A stretch of 64,000 nucleotides of DNA from NCBI RefSeq assembly GCF_000966285.1, contig NZ_KQ031391.1, positions 1 through 64,000 on the forward strand, given 5' to 3'. The notes under the pieces are model-generated. The model had not been told where the DNA came from, made no database searches, and saw nothing but the letters and a program-made list of their open reading frames with translations. Position 1 is the stretch's first letter. Each line of letters opens with the position of its first letter. A program made the position numbers and the translations under genes. Source of the stretch: Pseudofrankia sp. DC12. Its GTDB lineage: Bacteria > Actinomycetota > Actinomycetes > Frankiales > Frankiaceae. This document shows, one piece after another, positions 9,701-17,234 of the stretch.

Positions 9701-10243
9701 GTGGAACACGGTCGCGTTCGACGAGCGAGCGGAGGTGACCTCGGTCCGGCCCGCCTGCGCGGCCACATCGGTGTCGGTCAGCGCCGGCGCGAGCTCATCG
9801 GCTGACGGCTGGTCCGCGTCCGCCGGCACCTCCGGCAGGACCACCTCCCCGGCCGGCGCGTCCGCCGCCGCCGGGTACACCACCCGATGCGGCACCGGCT
9901 GCGGGGTGTCCGGCACCGCGTCGGCGACCGCGCCCGCTTTCGCCACCACATCGGCGACCTTCGGAGCGCCGTCCCGCGACGTCGCCGACGCCGGGACCAG
10001 ACTGTCCCGGCCCGCCGCCGTCCCGTTCGTCGACTCCGGCAGCTTCACATCCTTGAACGGGTTCTGCTCCGAGAGCGGCACCAGCTTCGGCGAGGTCACG
10101 CGGTCGTAGACGACCAGCGACAGTCCGGTCAGGATCAGCACCGGCACGAGCAGGAGCGCGACCCGCTGCGCGCGGGCACGACGCCGCCACATCTTCTGGC
10201 CGAAGGTCAACGAACGTCGCACAGGCGAGAGCCAGCCGGGCAT
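740..10243 (-). CDS. giant RHS/YD-repeat polymorphic toxin, membrane-anchored
   Basis: The protein has about 3167 residues from ATG 10243, which has GGAG seven bases upstream; the frame stays open to 10609 but without a comparable start. An Arg-rich N-terminus and one membrane helix (about residues 29-46) come first. A DNRLRE-like beta domain (near 390), an NBR1-like Ig domain (about 590-680) and two tandem beta-sandwich repeats (centred near 1030 and 1210, each with a CCxASD motif) follow. A very long YD-repeat shell ends in an RHS core signature (YTYAGANPLAYNDPTG, about residue 2790). The variable C-terminus has three NFWAGV repeats, a six-Cys segment, an Ala-rich helix and a final ~95 residues (HAVDRL ... 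ITVITR). This end resembles the small RNase-like BECR/DUF4258 toxins; that assignment is tentative. RHS shells of this kind encapsulate and deliver a C-terminal toxin to competing cells, as WapA does in Gram-positives. Confidence 0.9.
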   Translation of the reverse strand: MPGWLSPVRRSLTFGQKMWRRRARAQRVALLLVPVLILTGLSLVVYDRVTSPKLVPLSEQNPFKDVKLPESTNGTAAGRDSLVPASATSRDGAPKVADVVAKAGAVADAVPDTPQPVPHRVVYPAAADAPAGEVVLPEVPADADQPSADELAPALTDTDVAAQAGRTEVTSARSSNATVFHNPDGTYTTELTAAPTRLRDDSGQWVDVDTQLVDAADGRHETAAAPAPVDIAARADDPQLAQVEVGQGQSVAFALDGATTVPGMVDDNAVTFTGARAGADVELSAAATGLKESLILRSASAPTSWAFPLTLEGLTASLDKTGQVLLVDQSGKTVALIPRGWMEDASGVKSEGVSYSLIADAGTQVLHVELDPAWLAAPGRAFPVRVDPTVTQIAATTDDTYVSAATPSTSHATDGALRAGLAVSGDENRAYVHFPNNSALANANILSAQVSLYNTASHDACTAHPVSLYGVTAAWNGTTMVWPGATIGGEVAQSTFSHQTGTSGCDAGWESFSDSRLTALVQGWNDGSTTNNGLSIRASAIDVAQYKEFASQDCACGAAGSGTDYRPKLSITWSPYGASYTWPTGSPVWDQALTATQPGKIKVRVTNLGQSTWPANGNYKLSYHVYDATGTTQIVAQGYQTNLPVAVARGQTVDVQATVSPPPAGSYIVKFDMQDTGTGGAFFSTHGIAMLPVALVAPPAGGVAVTGSAPLDAERVGTLRPVLSLTGSGSGLSYEFEICSGTDANSGFCASSGGLISSSSWQVPVNALAWGYPYYWRGRVASGGTYSAWTAPMTIYAQVPAPTTSAHFGGDPYVPSVDSVSPLIRSYASSTTDVSVAGTGPSLALSRTYNSANSAVGLFGTGWSSQWDQNVRVDDSGEGNLVARYPDGRESRFGRNWSGTFTPQDGYYSLVQAPSPSVASFTAPNSTSSLGAADTGESWQVLSGTWGINGNAAYAVSGTNSFAVIPAPSDGTVRFTAPVAQDSTGIAFRVQDASNLWVLQVMPSTNSLVLTKRVNSAWTNVATFAGACCAASDSYAVRMSGSTLTVYRNDQVVGTVTDATLSTATKAGLYSYQTGAGRIGSITILDDAHRDSFTRADSSTSLGATDTGEQWQTQPLPGLGNGTWGISGNAAYLATASGNRNAATVSAAADGTFSFKMPVVQAGLGLAFRYAGGNDYWRVVAQPSAGTWQLIKRVAGTETVVATSSAGLCCTASDTMTVITNGPNIYLQRNGTQILSVNDPALFYGSRAGPFAEATGSGRLDDFTAIAATTLTEKSGTAYTFRSDGRLTRVTDVAGRQLDLTYNSSAQLTTVANLTTLRSLSLTWTGSHVTSVATQNVAAYSSPLTWSYAYSGDSLTSVTAPHTTNPTAYDYAYNGKLGKITLPAGNVDAIIGYNTDGTVAWREDGMSNRTTYAVTATSPNTVVRVTDPRSNAVDYEYHDGQLISQRDSIGNRQFVYNDRGFLRQVIDENGNIVQTETDTRGNVLSRSQARAYYGGTLFVNTEYYSYYLAAPGDPRNDMITIYRDGRSASASDNTYATFFSYNSFGQLVARTDPATPGYPSGRTESWAFSNGTEAAATGGGTIPRGLQISHTDQRGKTDTIGYDAKGDLRRDQNTAGLVHDYTYDELGRRLTSKETSDTFPSGLTTSYAYTKLGQVAQVTEPGVTNLITSVVHTPVTTNTYDANGRLTQVTISDATGGDTARTTTYSYDNDDRQTYQTAGAGSFPWSTYATTYDPNGNIATKTDPIGTITSYTYTAHNQLATTTLQDFVDDPVAGTTPRDVVLESRAYDPAGRVATVTDAEGRTVQHLYWLDGLPFREVLQGFRPPAPAYGVLNASGAYDIVLAEHAYDGAGEEITTTTGGGLRTSATEYDAAGRTTATIVDPQGVARRTDLSYDAGDNVIARQSSAAGTSATERTEYTYDDASRPSSTTVFGDGVARYTSAVSYDQRSHVTSTVDPRGYVSGGTLNSAYVTNLVNDAAGNPVQRILPPVQVEENGGTATTDRPSEEVGYNTFGEVTQVRDARNQVTTTTYDHLGRVTQKTYPSYTPPAGGAAITPTEQWTYDDAARPLTHVDTRGQTTTTVYDKLDRPVAVTDPTVPGHTTGGVRRMAYDDAGNLTTEVNQDGAWTFHAYDDLDRVWATTRTEQWLTQVFNTYTSYNDAGDLTGVTLPDNFAAGASSTSDYNGAGDVTATHDELGKTTTYTYDVAGRRASTTDPLGRKTTTTYDRAGRAVTAGEYSPSNTLLRSTSTGYDDAGNIVSQTDANGHTTTATFDARNQRRTITVPVSSSSNISTSVGYDLGGNVTRVTDGRGNPTVTTYNSLGLVEKVIEPSTTAYPNLADRTWTTSYDAAAEPVTVVAPGGVTRTSTYDALGRLTGETGSGVGTASASRTLSYDLVGQLTGADAPGGTQAFTYNDRGLVTGASGPDGTSSFTYDSTGRMSGRTDPAGTTSFTYNARSDLATVTGTVTGGTRTLGYDDADEITSVTYAGATRTFGYDNLGRTTSDTLTGPGSTVLRSQTYTYDNNDNRLSTTISGTGVAGAGTQTYAYDWANQLTSWTNQASATTTYGWDAAGNRTSKNGVTSTYDARNRLTSDGAATYTYTARGTLDTKTQGSTVTTTVFDAFGRLLADNEGGTLQNYTYDGLDRLATRNSGTFTYAGLEKEPATDYSSSFSRDPDGDVVAVGSSAGNWATVTDTHGDLVAAFTTAGALTDSPSYDPFGDPVTTGSTAVHVGFQGSWTDPATKRVDAQARWYTPATGTFASRDTANLPITGTAASNRYTYAGANPLAYNDPTGFKLDGTPGTGLSAEAQRQIAQMGADNFWAGVTAALAFQKAGVKPPAPKAPAPASQLSKAAQARIKEVGGEANFWAGVSAALAYQKAGVPIPTTTPVRPAPAPAPTSTLPKAVQDRIKEVGGEKNFWAGVSAALAGVKPPAAQAPKPTTPTASNTPSAGKRFVCGNAYIGNDARNGTSYQCLQEKIFAPGVFDQAWGSLKCNPKCNDRDPKHFNTYYAQRDACQNSRVKCAIGEAVAWTLIGLAAPEVDGAEAVGAIARVVAGGTKAEEAASGGGRLLWTSWQNYPKVTQEGREYAQIGDRLYTQHAVDRLQPSGLGAPAGAPGAGRSISPNFVDDVLTSTRGAPVKGPNGEARLSYKSGTVEVITENNIVITVITR
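1480..1830 (-). repeat. three imperfect repeats coding the NFWAGV linker motif
   Basis: Between the RHS core and the toxin tail the protein repeats a unit of about 45 residues: a helix ending in IKEVGGE (or IAQMGAD), then NFWAGVSAALA (VTAALA in the first copy), then an Ala/Pro-rich spacer. On the plus strand the copies are marked by the shared string acgccggcccagaagtt near 1485, 1637 and 1776. The spacers differ in length, so the copies have diverged since duplication. Confidence 0.85.
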
Positions 10244-11147
10244 CACGCAGCTCCGAACACGTAAGAGAACACACCGGACCAGCACCGTCAGGCACAGAAA
10301 CACCGCCCACGGCGCCAATAAAAGGAAGAAGCCCGCAGGGCAAGTCGCACCCGAGAAAGGCAACGGCGGCCATGCGGTGAAGACCGGACACAGGGCGATT
10401 CCCGGGGTGGGGGAACGCGCTCCTGACGCTTCATTGCGCCCGGCGAAACCGCGGGCCCACCCCAGATACAGGTCACGGGCCCACAGTGGTGAAGTTCTAC
10501 TGCGGAGCATACTATGGCGGCCCAACGACCCCACGTCAAGCGTCGCATCCAACACCCAGGAACGGCGCTCAGCCAGCGGATCGATGCAGCAGACCAGGAC
10601 AGGCTGCATGCGGAACGATCACCACGCCGAGGACCACGGTTCGCGATAACATCGAGTGACTATCCACAGGCGCACGCGTTACCGAGGTGCGCGCGCGGTA
10701 CCCGGAGCACCGCCGCCAGTTGACCCGGTAGCCCTCTGACCTGCTACTCTCTCGCCGTCTCAAGATTTTCTGTGAGTTTCCTTTGCGGAGGCATCGACGG
10801 AATGGCACGATGGCGTCCCCCACCCCAGAACCACCCCTCCGGCCGAGCCGAAAAACTCAGGCGCAACGTTCTCCACATGCCCAGAGACGATCTTCTCGAC
10901 GCGCGCCTGATCACGATTTTCACAAGCCCTCGCACGGTGTCGGCGCAGCCATGTCCTAAAAACAAACTTCAACCTCGGAGAAGGCTTCGAACAGACGTCA
11001 CCACAGGAGTTCTTCAGACCGGCTAGTCGCCGGGCTCTGCCGCTAGGGCGAGCCCGCTATCCGTCGTGCGTGTAAATCCGGCTGACGGCTGCACGCGCGT
11101 CGGGGCCACACCCTCCCTGAGGGTCGCGGAGAAGAAACGGGCCGAAC
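10244..11147. other. intergenic region between RHS and transglycosylase genes
   Basis: These 904 bases separate divergently transcribed genes and should hold both promoters. Open frames on both strands have no recognisable product or good start. A TTGACC at about 10720 could be a -35 box for the plus-strand gene, but I do not see a well-spaced -10 partner. I identify no other element. Confidence 0.4.
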
Positions 11148-12818
11148 GTGAGACGGAAAACATCCGTGCCCGAATCATCGGCGTCCGAACTGGCATCGCC
11201 GACGGCTTCGAGGGCACAGGCGACTCCGCCTGCCCCATCTCCCGGCGACGCCACCGTCTCGCCCCAGGCACAACCGGCCGCGGACCCTCTGGCGAACACG
11301 CCCGCGCCCGCTGAGCAGGTCGTGCGGCAGGTCCGACGGCCACAGGGACGCCACCGCAGGATCCAGGCACACACGGAAGCCGTCCACCGGCTGCGGACCA
11401 TCGGCCTACCGACCGTCGGACTACCCGCCGTGCTCGCGTTGCTGATCGTCTGCCAGTCACCGCAGCACAGCGGCGACACCTCGGCCGGCGGCCAGGCCGT
11501 CCCGCCGGCCACGGGCACGAGCTATCCAATGCCGTCGCTCGACCCGGACAGCCTGCCCGCCGGCTACACCACCCCAAGCCCCGGCGATGCCGGCGACGCG
11601 CAGGTACCCACGGGCGCACTCGCGACCGCCGCGGCCGGGCCCGGCACGAGCACCGGCCTGGTCACCCTCACCAGCTCCGACCGCCGGATCCCCGCACCGG
11701 TCCTCGCCGCCTACCAGCAGGCCGCCACCGCCCTCGCCGGCGAGCTACCGGGCTGTCACCTGCGCTGGCAGCTCCTCGCCGGGATCGGCAAGGTCGAGTC
11801 CGGCAACGCCACCGGCCGCCAGATCAGCCCCAACGGCACGGTCTCCCCCACCATCCTGGGCCCCCGCCTCACCGGCGGCGGCTTCGCACGGATCCTCGAC
11901 ACCGACCACGGCGCCCTCGACGGCGACACGACCTACGACCGCGCCGTGGGCCCGCTGCAGTTCCTGCCCTCCACCTGGACCGGCGCCGGACGCGACGGCA
12001 ACAACGACGGCCACAAGGACCCCAACAACATCCACGACGCCGCCCTCGCCGCCGGCAGCTACCTGTGCGCCCACCACCGCGACCTCACCAACCCAGCGCA
12101 ACTCGCCGCCGCCATCCGCGCCTACAACCCCTCCGACGCCTACGTCCGCGCCGTCCTCGCCTGGACCACCGGCTACACCACCACCACACCCACCCCGATC
12201 ACCCCGCCGACCGCCGCCACCGGTCCGACTGAGGGCGATGCACAGACCAGCGGGGCCGGCCCCTACCCCGTGTTCGCCCTCACCCCGATCGGCACCGCCC
12301 CCGAGACCTCATCCGCCTCCCCGACACCAGCCGCCTGTAACGCCCTCACGATCACGACCGGCAGCCTCACCGCCACCCTCACCACGACCACCCTCAACCT
12401 CACCGCCCGCTACACCACCCCCACCGGCTCAGACCCCGACGGAACGATCACCCTCCACACCCTCGCCCGCAATCCCGCAGGTGAGGCCCTCGCCGACACC
12501 GACCGGCCGCTACCCCTCAAGCCCAGCGACGACCTACCCGTCCTGCTCACCCAGCTCCCCCTCGACCAGCTCACCGACCCCGGCCACACCACCACCATCA
12601 CCCTCACCCTCACCACAACCCCACCCGGCTGCCCCACCCAAACCCTCACCACCCTCACCATCACCAACATCACCCGACCCGCCACCACCCCCACCACGAC
12701 CCCGGCCGCCACCAGCACCCCGACCCCAACCACCAGCCCCACCCGGTCAGCCAGTCCCACCCCCAGCGCGAGCCCGCACCCGACCGTCAGCCCCACCGTG
12801 ACGCCTACGGCACCATGA
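11148..12818 (+). CDS. membrane-anchored lytic transglycosylase with Thr/Pro-rich tail
   Basis: The protein has 556 residues from a GTG start. An Arg/Ala-rich cytoplasmic N-terminus leads to one membrane helix (about residues 85-104), so the rest is extracytoplasmic. An SLT-like domain (about 175-345) contains the presumed catalytic Glu in GKVESGNATG and the family motif GPLQFLPSTW, followed by DPNNIHDAALAAGSYLC. Such enzymes cleave the MurNAc-GlcNAc bond of peptidoglycan. A C-terminal beta-rich domain (about 400-510) recurs in the gene at 13015, and a long Thr/Ser/Pro tail ends the protein. The stop overlaps the next small ORF (ATGA). A role in wall remodelling is known for the family; its partner here is unknown. 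Confidence 0.85.
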   Translation: MRRKTSVPESSASELASPTASRAQATPPAPSPGDATVSPQAQPAADPLANTPAPAEQVVRQVRRPQGRHRRIQAHTEAVHRLRTIGLPTVGLPAVLALLIVCQSPQHSGDTSAGGQAVPPATGTSYPMPSLDPDSLPAGYTTPSPGDAGDAQVPTGALATAAAGPGTSTGLVTLTSSDRRIPAPVLAAYQQAATALAGELPGCHLRWQLLAGIGKVESGNATGRQISPNGTVSPTILGPRLTGGGFARILDTDHGALDGDTTYDRAVGPLQFLPSTWTGAGRDGNNDGHKDPNNIHDAALAAGSYLCAHHRDLTNPAQLAAAIRAYNPSDAYVRAVLAWTTGYTTTTPTPITPPTAATGPTEGDAQTSGAGPYPVFALTPIGTAPETSSASPTPAACNALTITTGSLTATLTTTTLNLTARYTTPTGSDPDGTITLHTLARNPAGEALADTDRPLPLKPSDDLPVLLTQLPLDQLTDPGHTTTITLTLTTTPPGCPTQTLTTLTITNITRPATTPTTTPAATSTPTPTTSPTRSASPTPSASPHPTVSPTVTPTAP

Positions 12819-13018
12819 CCGCGCCACCTCACACGCCGGATCACGCCGCGCATGCCTCCACCAATGCGCCCGCGACCAAACCCAGGCCTACGACTCGCCG
12901 GTCTCCCTCGCGTCGTGGTCCGAATCGTCCAGGTTTCGGCGCTACTCTGACCGCTCGACGACGCCGCCGGCACCCACAACTCGGCAGCGCCCCGACCCGG
13001 GAAGGAGCCACCCGGTGA
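12815..13018 (+). CDS. possible small Arg/Thr/Pro-rich coupled ORF
   Basis: This 67-codon frame begins with an ATGA overlap on the transglycosylase stop and ends with a GTGA overlap on the next start. The product is strongly basic and low-complexity with no recognisable domain. The two overlaps fit a translationally coupled three-gene operon. The composition could equally arise by chance in such GC-rich DNA, so it remains a candidate only. Confidence 0.35.
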   Translation: MTAPPHTPDHAAHASTNAPATKPRPTTRRSPSRRGPNRPGFGATLTARRRRRHPQLGSAPTREGATR

Positions 13019-14163
13019 GCCGGCACCGACGCCCCCACCCCCGACGCACCACCGCCACGACCGCCCGCCCGGGGCGCGCCGTGGCCACCCGGCCGCTGCC
13101 CGCCGTCCCGCCAGCGGTCAAGCCTGAACGCCGCCCCGCCGTGCCCGCCGGCACGGCGGAGACAAAGCCGACTGGCCCACGCGCGGGCGCCCACCGCCGA
13201 ACCCGACCCACCACCCACCGAAACCTCGGCCCGGTTCAACTCCTCGCGCTGCCGCTGATCGGCCTCCTGCTACTCCTCGGCGACGACCTCCACCAACCCG
13301 GCGACGACCACACCAGCAGCCTCACCACACCCCGCGCTAACCAGCCGGCGACCCCAGCCAGCTACCCGACACCATCCACCCGGCCCGACACCGACGCCAC
13401 CGTCGCCGCCACCCCCTTCGCGCTCGCCACACCAAGCACCAGCGAACAGGCCGCGACCAGCGCCTACCCGGCGGCGACACCGCCCCAACCGTCAGCCACC
13501 AGCACACCCGACCCGACACCGACTACACCCTCAGCACCCGCTACCCGGGCCAGCCCCACGCCCCTGATCACCATCCCCCTCATCGCCCTCATCACCAACG
13601 GTCCGGCATCCACCACCACCGCGCTCGCCTCAGCCACACCCGAGGCCGCGCCCACCGTCACCATCACCGCCAGCACCCCCGACGACCCCACAACCCAGAC
13701 CCCCACCCCAAGTCCCACCCCAAGTCCCAGACCAAGCTCGACCGCCAGCCTCACGATGACACCGATCCCGATCATCAGCCTCACCCCCTACACCACCTGC
13801 AACACGATCACCCTCGACCCGGCCAGCCTCACCGCCACCATCGACCACACCGGCGGCCACACCACCCTGACCGTCAGCGGCACCTACACCGCTCCCTCCA
13901 CCAGCACACCCGACCAGACCACCATCCACACCGACGTCCGCGCCCCCGCCGAAACGGACGACACCCCACTCGAACAGTCCGACACCACCGTCCCCACCGA
14001 ACCAGCCATGACCCCGGCCGCCCTCGCATTCGTCGACCTCGACCAACTCCCAAACCCCACCCCGAACACCCTCACTCTGACCCTCACCGTCACCCCTACC
14101 AGCTGCGCACCGACAACCCTCGCCACCATCATGATCATAAATGCTGGTGGGTCGTCACGGTGA
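13015..14163 (+). CDS. membrane-anchored Thr/Ser/Pro-rich surface protein
   Basis: The protein has 382 residues from GTG 13015, with a good GAAGGAG box at 13001-13007. It has an Arg-rich cytoplasmic N-terminus, one membrane helix (LLALPLIGLLLLLG, about residues 75-88), a long low-complexity Thr/Ser/Pro/Ala stalk and a C-terminal domain of about 115 residues. That domain starts at TTCNTITL and aligns with the end of the transglycosylase at 11148: both have a CNxxT start, SLTAT, PD(Q/G)T, a LDQL motif and a second Cys about 20 residues later in a TLTLT strand context. The two Cys could form a disulfide. The function is unknown; shared architecture and operon suggest both act at the cell wall. 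Confidence 0.75.
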   Translation: MSRHRRPHPRRTTATTARPGRAVATRPLPAVPPAVKPERRPAVPAGTAETKPTGPRAGAHRRTRPTTHRNLGPVQLLALPLIGLLLLLGDDLHQPGDDHTSSLTTPRANQPATPASYPTPSTRPDTDATVAATPFALATPSTSEQAATSAYPAATPPQPSATSTPDPTPTTPSAPATRASPTPLITIPLIALITNGPASTTTALASATPEAAPTVTITASTPDDPTTQTPTPSPTPSPRPSSTASLTMTPIPIISLTPYTTCNTITLDPASLTATIDHTGGHTTLTVSGTYTAPSTSTPDQTTIHTDVRAPAETDDTPLEQSDTTVPTEPAMTPAALAFVDLDQLPNPTPNTLTLTLTVTPTSCAPTTLATIMIINAGGSSR

Positions 14164-14370
14164 CCACCGCGTCATCGGGGGGAGCGCTGAACGTCCTATT
14201 TCCAGGCGCTTCTTGGCACGCCGCAACTGGGCCAGTCCCCGGGACCGGGACCGACGCGACGCCACCGTCGATCTTCCCGACCCATGGCGCGCTGCGCCGT
14301 GGAATTTGGGCGGCCTCACTCGCTCCTGACCGTTCCCCATTCTGGCCCTGCCCGGCAGCGGGTCGGCTGA

Positions 14371-16032
14371 TCACAGCCCGAAGTCGGGCTCGACGTCCGG
14401 GGGGCTGCCGGTATCGACGGGCGCGGAGCCCTGCCCAAGCGCGGCATAGGCGTCGTAGGGCAGGTAGTTCGTAGCCAGCGCCGCGAGGGTGACAAGCGGT
14501 TCCCTGCCTGTCAGGCGCACACCGCCGGAGGCCTCCAGCAGCGACCGAAGGTCCTCGCCGGTACGGCGCAGGGCAGCGGTCATCTCCAGGGAGCGGCAAC
14601 GCAGCAGGCCATGATCGCGGTCGCGGATCTCCACCCAGCGCGGTTGGGCCAGGCGGGCCGCGGCCAGGTCACCGGGATGCGGACGGACCGGCGTGGCCCG
14701 CGTCGCCAGCGGCGTCGGGGTGGCGGCGAGGTAAGCCGCCTTGTGGGGCTGCGGCTGGAGGCCAGGCAGGAGCCGATAGCGGGCAAGCAGTTCTCGCGAC
14801 GCGGTCGCCGCGGCCGCATACCTCGCCAGGAGGGCCGCGGCGTGGTGTGACGTCAGCGGTCCGTAACTTCCTTTTTCGGTGCGGCTGGTCAGCAGGCCAC
14901 GGTCCAACAGCCTGGCCGCGGTCGCCGCTCCGCAGGCGGCCAACTCCGGCACGACCAGCAGCACACGGCGGACCTCGGTCATCGCACCCGCCGGCAGCGG
15001 GGCGTCTGGCCGATCGTCAGCCCCGACCAGCCCGATGAACTGGCGGCGCACGTCCAGCGCCAGCCTGATCACTGGGGCGCCGTCGCGTCCCAGCGACTGG
15101 ACGTCCCGCAACTCGGTCAGCACCGACCGCCAGGACACCCGGGCCGCGACAGCCTGCGCCCGCGCCACCATCAGCAGGTCACGCTGGGACGCCGGCAGCC
15201 GGGCGAGCGTCCGCCACGCGATCCACCCGGCCTGTTGGCACACGACCATCGCCAGGTCCCCGAACCCGACCAGAAGACCATGACCAGGCTCGTAGCCAGG
15301 CCGGCTGAGCGCGTGCGCAGCTTCGCGGAGCCGGTCGAGTCGCCGCTCGAACGACGAAGCGCCCACATCGCTGAACAGCGGACCGACCTCGTCCAACACC
15401 CCCGGCCGGTGCGGTTCGCCGCGCTGGGCGGCCACCTCGTCCGCCGCGCCGGCCAACCCCGCGACCAGGCGCAGGACGCGCAACGCCGCCGGCTGGACGA
15501 TCCCGAGATCGTCCACCGCGTACCAGCCGCCCGCCGACGGCGCGGAGCGTTGCATCAGGTCCCGCGCACCGGCGGCGGCGAGCCCCGTGACCGCGGCCAG
15601 ACGGCCCGCCGCCGCCGCGAGGGCGCCGGGGTCCGCCAACAGCCAGGCGTCCGGCCCGCGCGGCTCACCGTCCGGTCCGCGCTGCGCCGCCAACAGATCA
15701 TGCGCAACCGCCAGACGCTCAACCGCGCCATCCCACAGACTCACCCCGGCCAACCCGGTAGCGGGGCGCCCAAGACCGCGCAACCTCCGGCGCACGCCGT
15801 CGACCAGCCCTGCCAACACCCGCGCGGGATGCTGGGAATCCATCCCCGTGGCCAAGAAGCCGGCGTGACGATGCGCCACCTCGACCAACGCCACCAGCCC
15901 CGCCGCGTCCTGCTCCAACTGCGCCAGCGACATCCGCTCCCGTGCCGCCCCAGCCGCGAACGCCGCCGACCGCTCGGCCTCCCCCAGCAGCCAGCCATAG
16001 GTCAACCGGCCCTCCCCAGGCCCGTCAGCCAT
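14371..16032 (-). CDS. unrecognised Ala-rich helical protein, 553 residues
   Basis: This minus-strand gene overlaps the end of the gene at 16025-16390 by eight bases (atggctga), which fixes the start at ATG 16032; the longer frame to 16311 is only the antisense shadow of that gene. The product is soluble, very rich in Ala, Leu and Arg and predicted almost entirely helical, with no clear Walker, HTH or catalytic motif. It converges on the surface-protein gene at 13015. I do not recognise the family and can only say that it forms an operon with the 121-residue protein upstream. Confidence 0.7.
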   Translation of the reverse strand: MADGPGEGRLTYGWLLGEAERSAAFAAGAARERMSLAQLEQDAAGLVALVEVAHRHAGFLATGMDSQHPARVLAGLVDGVRRRLRGLGRPATGLAGVSLWDGAVERLAVAHDLLAAQRGPDGEPRGPDAWLLADPGALAAAAGRLAAVTGLAAAGARDLMQRSAPSAGGWYAVDDLGIVQPAALRVLRLVAGLAGAADEVAAQRGEPHRPGVLDEVGPLFSDVGASSFERRLDRLREAAHALSRPGYEPGHGLLVGFGDLAMVVCQQAGWIAWRTLARLPASQRDLLMVARAQAVAARVSWRSVLTELRDVQSLGRDGAPVIRLALDVRRQFIGLVGADDRPDAPLPAGAMTEVRRVLLVVPELAACGAATAARLLDRGLLTSRTEKGSYGPLTSHHAAALLARYAAAATASRELLARYRLLPGLQPQPHKAAYLAATPTPLATRATPVRPHPGDLAAARLAQPRWVEIRDRDHGLLRCRSLEMTAALRRTGEDLRSLLEASGGVRLTGREPLVTLAALATNYLPYDAYAALGQGSAPVDTGSPPDVEPDFGL

Positions 16033-16390
16033 CACCCAACGCCGCCAGCGCCTCGCGCGTGAACAGCGCCGCGCGCGCCACCAACCCCGGCTCCACCGCC
16101 ACCACCAGGCCGGCCACCAGCCGGGCCGCGGCAGTGGCCAACACCCCCCGGACATCGCAGGCCGCCACCCGCTCGCCACCGACCGGACACGACGGCGGCG
16201 CCTCCAGCCCACAGTCCTCCAGACAGAACACCGCCAGATGCACATCCGCCAACGCCGACGACGACCCATAGGCGTCGAACACCGGCCAGTGCAACAGACC
16301 GGACGCCGCATGCTCCAACAACATCAACGCCGCGTCCAACACCGGCCCGTCCCACACCACAAGCTCTTCTGTCCGCGCATGCCAGCCCAT
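16025..16390 (-). CDS. small unrecognised protein, first gene of a two-gene operon
   Basis: This encodes about 121 residues from ATG 16390, with GGAGGT five bases upstream, the best ribosome binding site in the neighbourhood. The frame is open to 16522 but the extension lacks such a site. The protein has an acidic mixed N-terminal half with four Cys (FCLEDCG, PSCPVGG, AACDVRG) and an Ala-rich helix at the end. Two Cys pairs could bind a metal. The following gene starts inside its last codons, so the two are probably co-translated. I do not recognise it. Confidence 0.7.
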   Translation of the reverse strand: MGWHARTEELVVWDGPVLDAALMLLEHAASGLLHWPVFDAYGSSSALADVHLAVFCLEDCGLEAPPSCPVGGERVAACDVRGVLATAAARLVAGLVVAVEPGLVARAALFTREALAALGDG

Positions 16391-17157
16391 TCGGCACCTC
16401 CCTACAGCGGCGAGATCAACCAGCCGAGTGCACCACCAGCCAAAGCCGTCAGCCCACAAGGCGCGACAGCCTGTGGACAGGTTCGGACCTGTGGACACCA
16501 CAAACGTCACAGCGCCGATCACCCGAGCCGCCGCGAGGTCGACCTTTCCCCGGACGGCTCACATGAGGTAGCTGACGGACGCCGTTTCATCGGCCAGTGA
16601 CCCACCGTGGCACGTTGGCGTGCCTCCTGGTCCTACGTGCGCCCCACCCACCAACGCTCCGAGGGGGATACGTCGCAATTCGGTAGGCAAGCCGGACGGC
16701 GACAGCCACGTCTCCGCGCTCCGGGAAGCGAACAGCGCAGCCGCTACAGATGCCGGCGAATGTCAGTCGTACGGCGGCCCGCGGCCAGCCCGTCATGTAC
16801 CGCATCGACGAAACCGGCAAAGGGCGTCCCCGCCACTTTCCAGACCAGAGCAACAAGGACAGTGCGCGCAGCCACGAGTGTCCCGCCGCCGGGCCGGTTG
16901 CGAGCTATCACCACCGACCTCTGCCGGCGCGTCGTCACGCCAGGCCGCATCAACGATCGGGGGCAGCGCCGCAGAAGCCTCGCCGAGCAGACCCCGCCTG
17001 TCGCGCTACGGCCGGAGAGTCCGGCGGACGCCAACCGCAAGGCCCCGGAGCCGGCCTGAAGGCCCGATCACCCTCGGGAGCCCGATCCCCAGCCGGATCA
17101 TGACGCGGATCACTGCCACTCCGTGGCGTCTGATGCCGTGAGCTGCCGGCAAGTCCC
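16391..17157. other. intergenic region, nothing recognised
   Basis: This stretch lies upstream of the two-gene operon and left of the tRNA-Ala fragment. Open frames on both strands are of the shadow type with no consistent start or domain. The promoter of the minus-strand operon must be near 16400-16500. I see no repeat or RNA gene. Confidence 0.4.
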
Positions 17158-17178
17158 ACGGACAAACGACGGACAAAC
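17158..17178 (+). repeat. two direct copies of ACGGACAAAC, putative integrase arm sites
   Basis: ACGGACAAAC occurs at 17158-17167 and again at 17169-17178, an 11-bp period that puts both on the same face of the helix. They lie about 60 bp from the tRNA-Ala fragment and upstream of the integrase, where arm-type binding sites of tyrosine recombinases or excisionase sites are usually found. Confidence 0.5.
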
Positions 17179-17188
17179 AATCAAAAGC

Positions 17189-17211
17189 CTTGATCAAAAA
17201 ATATGATCAAG
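17189..17211. repeat. AT-rich inverted repeat CTTGATCA / TGATCAAG
   Basis: This is a perfect 8-bp inverted repeat with a 7-bp A/T spacer in an otherwise very GC-rich setting, between the direct repeats and the tRNA-Ala fragment. It may be an excisionase/regulator site or part of the attachment region. AT-richness suggests element-derived DNA. Confidence 0.5.
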
Positions 17212-17234
17212 ACTGCGGCTGTGGACATCAGGGG

